A stretch of DNA of 17,379 bases from Methanosarcinaceae archaeon (lineage in GTDB: Archaea > Halobacteriota > Methanosarcinia > Methanosarcinales > Methanosarcinaceae): contig JAGAEB010000108.1 in NCBI GenBank assembly GCA_017613335.1, positions 1 to 17,379 on the forward strand, in the 5' to 3' direction. The notes beneath the pieces are model-generated. The model saw only the letters and a program-made list of their open reading frames with translations. It was not told the DNA's origin and searched no databases. Shown piece by piece: positions 14,399-17,379 of this stretch. Within the stretch, counting starts at the first letter, position 1; every line of letters begins with the position of its first letter. Made by a program: the position numbers and the translations under genes.

Positions 14399-15340
14399 TT
14401 GGGAAAATCCCGTAAAACTCTTTATCAGTACATGAATTCATTTATCCGGAATTCATCTGACAAAAAGCTGATCGCGATCCCTGCGGTCGTTTTTGTCATA
14501 GCGGTCCTGATCATTGCAGGAACGTATGCAATGACAGGCTATCCGGTGAAGCCCGGCATGGATTTTGTCGGAGGCACCCAGTTTACCGTGACTGTCAACG
14601 GTTCCGATCCGGCGACATCAAGCGATGAAGCCATCCGGCAGCTTTTCGCCGACTATCCGCTTTCAGATATAAGATCGTCCGGCGACAGGATCAATTTACA
14701 GTTTTCATTCATGGACTCGGATGAGCTGATGTCCGTCAGAGAGATCATCAACAGTCATTTCACGGATGTTGAAGAAAAGAGCGTCGCGCCGACATACAGC
14801 GCGGATCTGCAGAAAAAGACTCTGACAGCCGTTCTCCTTTCCTTCGTCTGCATGGGCATCGTCGTCCTGATCATCTTTAAGCAGATCGTTCCGGCAATGC
14901 TCGTTCTGCCGACGGCGATCTCAGACATCGTCATCCCGATCGCCTTTATGAACATTTTCGGGATCGAACTGTCTCTCGGTACGATCGCGGCTCTTCTCAT
15001 GCTCATCGGTTATTCCGTCGACAGTGACATTCTGCTCCAGAGCAAAGTCCTCAAACGCGGCGGCGAAGTCCCGGACAAGATCTCACGTTCCCTGCAGACG
15101 GGTCTCACGATGACGACAACGACTATCTGCGCATTCCTTGTCATGTACCTCGTCTCCACTTACATGTACCTCATCATTCCGTCTTTCCCGCAGATCACGC
15201 TCCTCTCCCAGATCTCTCTGATCATCCTGATCGGTCTTCTGGCAGACCTGATGAACACGTGGCTGCTCCACGTCGGAATGCTCCGTAAATACACGTCGAC
15301 CGCCTATTACAGAAGAACCGGCAGGAGGAGTCAGAATTGA
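14399..15340 (+). CDS. secF: Protein translocase subunit SecF, archaeal
   Basis: Membrane partner of SecD that assists protein export through SecYE; archaea lack SecA. The product has 313 residues and six membrane spans: one N-terminal (LIAIPAVVFVIAVLIIAGTY), an exterior domain starting GMDFVGGTQFTV, then five spans with the family motif IGYSVDSDILLQSKVLKRG. I chose TTG 14399 because GGAG (14386-14389) lies 9 nt upstream. A TTG at 14390 directly abuts the SD, and ATG 14432 has none, so the start is somewhat uncertain. The stop overlaps the start of secD by 4 bp, indicating translational coupling. The order secF-secD is the reverse of most bacteria but common in archaea. Confidence 0.95.
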   Translation: MGKSRKTLYQYMNSFIRNSSDKKLIAIPAVVFVIAVLIIAGTYAMTGYPVKPGMDFVGGTQFTVTVNGSDPATSSDEAIRQLFADYPLSDIRSSGDRINLQFSFMDSDELMSVREIINSHFTDVEEKSVAPTYSADLQKKTLTAVLLSFVCMGIVVLIIFKQIVPAMLVLPTAISDIVIPIAFMNIFGIELSLGTIAALLMLIGYSVDSDILLQSKVLKRGGEVPDKISRSLQTGLTMTTTTICAFLVMYLVSTYMYLIIPSFPQITLLSQISLIILIGLLADLMNTWLLHVGMLRKYTSTAYYRRTGRRSQN

Positions 15341-17031
15341 TCGAAGAAGAAAAAGAAAGACCCTTCTGGATGAACTGGCGGATCATCGTCCTTGTCATCG
15401 CCCTTCTGGCATCTGTGATCATCATCGGTCCGACCTGGAATTCTGAAGACGGCTTTTCGACACGCATCAACTACGGCCTTGATATCGAAGGCGGTTCCTG
15501 GCTCCAGATGGAACTTCAGGGCGTCATGATCCAGGCCGATGCCGATGCATCCCGGATCGTTTCCGCCCTTGCTTCCGAAGAACTCGGCCAGGCAGTCACA
15601 GTCACGTCTTCCCGTTTCGGTGAATCCGGATCAGGCACCGTCGTTTTCACGACGGATGCGGCTGTCAACAAGACACGCATGGAACTTGCTCTCGGCAGTG
15701 AAGTGTCCGTGACGGGAACGACGACGAAGACGGTCACCGTGACCACGTCGATGAGCACGCTCATCAAAACATTCCTTGCTGACCGGACATCATCCGAAGT
15801 CACGGTCTTTGCGGATGAAAAAAATACGACCTATGAGATCCGCTCCATGCTGACGGAAGACGATCTGAATCAGATCCTTTCGGAAGTCGGCGGCCATGTC
15901 GTTGCTTATGAGACCGGCGTCACGGATGAAACGATCCGGACGACGATCGAAGTTCTCAACAATAAGCTCGGAAACGGTCTCGGTGTCAAGGATCTTCCGA
16001 TCCGCGCCGTCGGAAATCAGTACATTCTCATTGATTTTGCCGGCATTCCCCTGAGCGAGGCTCAGAAGTATGTTGAAAACCCGGGTAAGTTCGAGATCCG
16101 CATCGTGACGACCGGAGACGAGAGCATGCACGTCCTCTACGGTGAATCGATCGATGAAGTCAATGCGATCGGACAGCTTCCGTCGGGACTTTGGGCCGTT
16201 CCGTTCACGCTCAATGATGAAGGCGCCCTGGCTCTCCAGGCTGCCGCAAAAGCGACCGGCGCCACCATCAATCCGAACGCCCATGAACTCATGATGATCC
16301 TCGACGATGAAATCGTCTACAGCGCGCCCCTGAGCGCCAGTGCCGCAACGCAGCTCCAGACAGGCGCCATCTATTCCTGGCAGGCCACATGCCAGTCTCA
16401 GGAAGAAGCCAAAGAACTCCAGATCCACCTGAGATCAGGCGCTCTCCCGGTCAACATGAAGATCATCGGATCCGGTGAAGTTCCGGCAAGCCTCGGCTCA
16501 CAGTTCCTGACCGGCGCCTGCATCACAGGACTGCTCACGCTGATCGGCGTTTTCCTGATCATCATGCACAACTACGGCAAGGTCGCCATTGCGATCCCGA
16601 TGTCGATCGCTTCCGTCTGTGAAGTGATCATCATCCTGGCCTTCTCGATCATCATCGGTCAGGAACTCGATCTGGCATCCCTTGCCGGTATCATCGCCGT
16701 GTTCGGTACAGGCGTCGATCACCTGGTGATCATCACCGATGAAGCCATCCGTGAAGGAAAAATGCCGTCCTCGAAGCTTTATTTCTCAAGGATCGGCAGG
16801 GCTTTTGCCATCATCTTCGGCGCGGCTGCGACGACGATCGTCGCCATGGCACCGCTCCTGTTCATGGCCTTCGGTTCCCTCAAAGGATTTGCCGTCACAA
16901 CGATCGCCGGTGTCCTCATCGGTGTCCTCATCGTCCGTCCGACATACGGTGTCATCCTGCATGAGGTCCTCAAAAAGACAGGCGCCGTCAGCAACCGCAT
17001 GACGGATGAAGAAGATCCGGAAGCCGAATGA
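15337..17031 (+). CDS. secD: Protein translocase subunit SecD, archaeal
   Basis: Larger subunit of the SecDF export complex. The product has 564 residues: an N-terminal span (IIVLVIALLASVIIIGPTW), then YGLDIEGGSWLQMELQGV, a long exterior P1-type domain of about 350 residues, and five C-terminal spans with FGTGVDHLVIITDEAIREG. The start is TTG 15337, which overlaps the secF stop (TTGA) and follows a strong AGGAGG, so it is well supported despite the rare codon. The exterior part includes a Thr/Val-rich stretch (TGTTTKTVTVTTSMSTLIKT). The C-terminus is acidic (TDEEDPEAE). An A-rich 3' region and a strong terminator follow. Confidence 0.96.
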   Translation: MIEEEKERPFWMNWRIIVLVIALLASVIIIGPTWNSEDGFSTRINYGLDIEGGSWLQMELQGVMIQADADASRIVSALASEELGQAVTVTSSRFGESGSGTVVFTTDAAVNKTRMELALGSEVSVTGTTTKTVTVTTSMSTLIKTFLADRTSSEVTVFADEKNTTYEIRSMLTEDDLNQILSEVGGHVVAYETGVTDETIRTTIEVLNNKLGNGLGVKDLPIRAVGNQYILIDFAGIPLSEAQKYVENPGKFEIRIVTTGDESMHVLYGESIDEVNAIGQLPSGLWAVPFTLNDEGALALQAAAKATGATINPNAHELMMILDDEIVYSAPLSASAATQLQTGAIYSWQATCQSQEEAKELQIHLRSGALPVNMKIIGSGEVPASLGSQFLTGACITGLLTLIGVFLIIMHNYGKVAIAIPMSIASVCEVIIILAFSIIIGQELDLASLAGIIAVFGTGVDHLVIITDEAIREGKMPSSKLYFSRIGRAFAIIFGAAATTIVAMAPLLFMAFGSLKGFAVTTIAGVLIGVLIVRPTYGVILHEVLKKTGAVSNRMTDEEDPEAE

Positions 17032-17094
17032 ACGCTGTCCGGAAAAACGGAGAATATGACATAACGAACCACAAAGAAAAAAACAGCAATAAAA

Positions 17095-17175
17095 ACGAAA
17101 GCAACAAAAAAACGAAAAGCAACAAAAAAACGAAAAACTGTAACAAAAACGAAAAACTGTAACAAAAACGAAAGA
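17095..17175. repeat. A-rich short tandem repeats after secD
   Basis: The words aacaaaaaaacgaaaa and aaaaacgaaaaactgtaac recur with periods of about 16-19 bp, up to the terminator. This is comparable with the A-rich repeat after ileS. Confidence 0.6.
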
Positions 17176-17178
17176 ACA

Positions 17179-17222
17179 GGCAGATCCGGAATCCTAAAAA
17201 ATTCCGGTTCTGCCTTTTTTTT
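17179..17222 (+). terminator. Intrinsic terminator of secFD
   Basis: A 14-position stem GGCAGATCCGGAAT/ATTCCGGTTCTGCC (17179-17192 with 17201-17214) has one T-T mismatch and an 8-nt loop. A run of eight T follows. Confidence 0.9.
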
Positions 17223-17250
17223 ATCCGTGCGGCGTCCGGCCGCCGCCTCT

Positions 17251-17379
17251 GTCAGTCTCTGTCAGCCTTTGTCAATCTCTGTCAGCCTCTGTCAGTCTCT
17301 GTCAGCCTTTGTCGGTCTCTGTCGGTCTCTGTCAGCCTTTGTCGGTCTCTGTCGGTCTCTGTCAGCCTCTGCCGGACTC
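17251..17379. repeat. 10-bp tandem repeat, at least 12 copies
   Basis: Units of the form gtcrgyctyt (gtcagtctct, gtcagccttt, gtcggtctct) run without a break or length change from 17251 to 17370. One diverged unit flanks each side. The array reaches the window edge. Plus-strand frames stay open only because the unit has no stop; there is no start or SD, so coding is unlikely. Confidence 0.9.

Noticed and set aside
17222..17379. Open plus-strand frame through the 10-bp repeat
   Set aside because: Stops are absent only because the unit lacks them; there is no start or SD, and all three frames are equally open.

Overview
The window is archaeal. It carries an aIF5B-type translation factor, ribosomal proteins L7Ae, S28e and L24e in their typical archaeal cluster with nucleoside diphosphate kinase, a tRNA gene without encoded CCA, an archaeal-type SecF-SecD pair, and TATA-box rather than sigma-type promoters. 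SecFD style, gene content, near-50% GC coding and clear Shine-Dalgarno sites suggest a methanogen of the Methanomicrobiales (a Methanocorpusculum-like lineage is possible). This placement is inference; no methanogenesis gene is present to confirm it.

Layout. Positions 1-767 hold the 3' part of an unrecognised plus-strand gene. It converges on infB (964-2763, minus). An 824-bp gap (2764-3587) holds tandem repeats, a possible small structured RNA and a terminator. The minus-strand operon rpl7ae-rps28e-rpl24e-ndk (4949 down to 3588) follows, preceded by a hairpin-rich leader. Divergent from it are cbiZ (cobinamide salvage, with an Asn/Glu/Gly/Lys-rich repeat insert) and ileS, both plus. ileS converges on a eukaryotic-type NADP isocitrate dehydrogenase across a bidirectional terminator. 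Further minus-strand genes are a small two-helix membrane protein overlapping an Mrp/ApbC iron-sulfur carrier ATPase, a short N-acetylglutamate-synthase-like GNAT, and tRNA-Arg(CCT). A roughly 650-bp gap with a second possible structured RNA leads to the overlapping secF-secD pair, a strong terminator, and a 10-bp tandem repeat at the right edge.

Function. Most genes are housekeeping: translation (infB, L7Ae, S28e, L24e, IleRS, tRNA-Arg), nucleotide balance (Ndk), protein export (SecDF), Fe-S cluster assembly (Mrp), 2-oxoglutarate supply (Icd), arginine-pathway acetylation (GNAT) and corrinoid salvage (CbiZ). No mobile element, phage, CRISPR or defence system was seen. The striking property is between genes: almost every intergenic stretch carries its own tandem repeat with a different unit length (10, 13, 16, about 21, about 22, 35 or 41 bp), and one 18-bp repeat expands in frame inside cbiZ. 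Two GC-richer islands with nested hairpins (about 3093-3222 and 14117-14246) stand out from these A-rich stretches and are the best candidates for undescribed RNAs.
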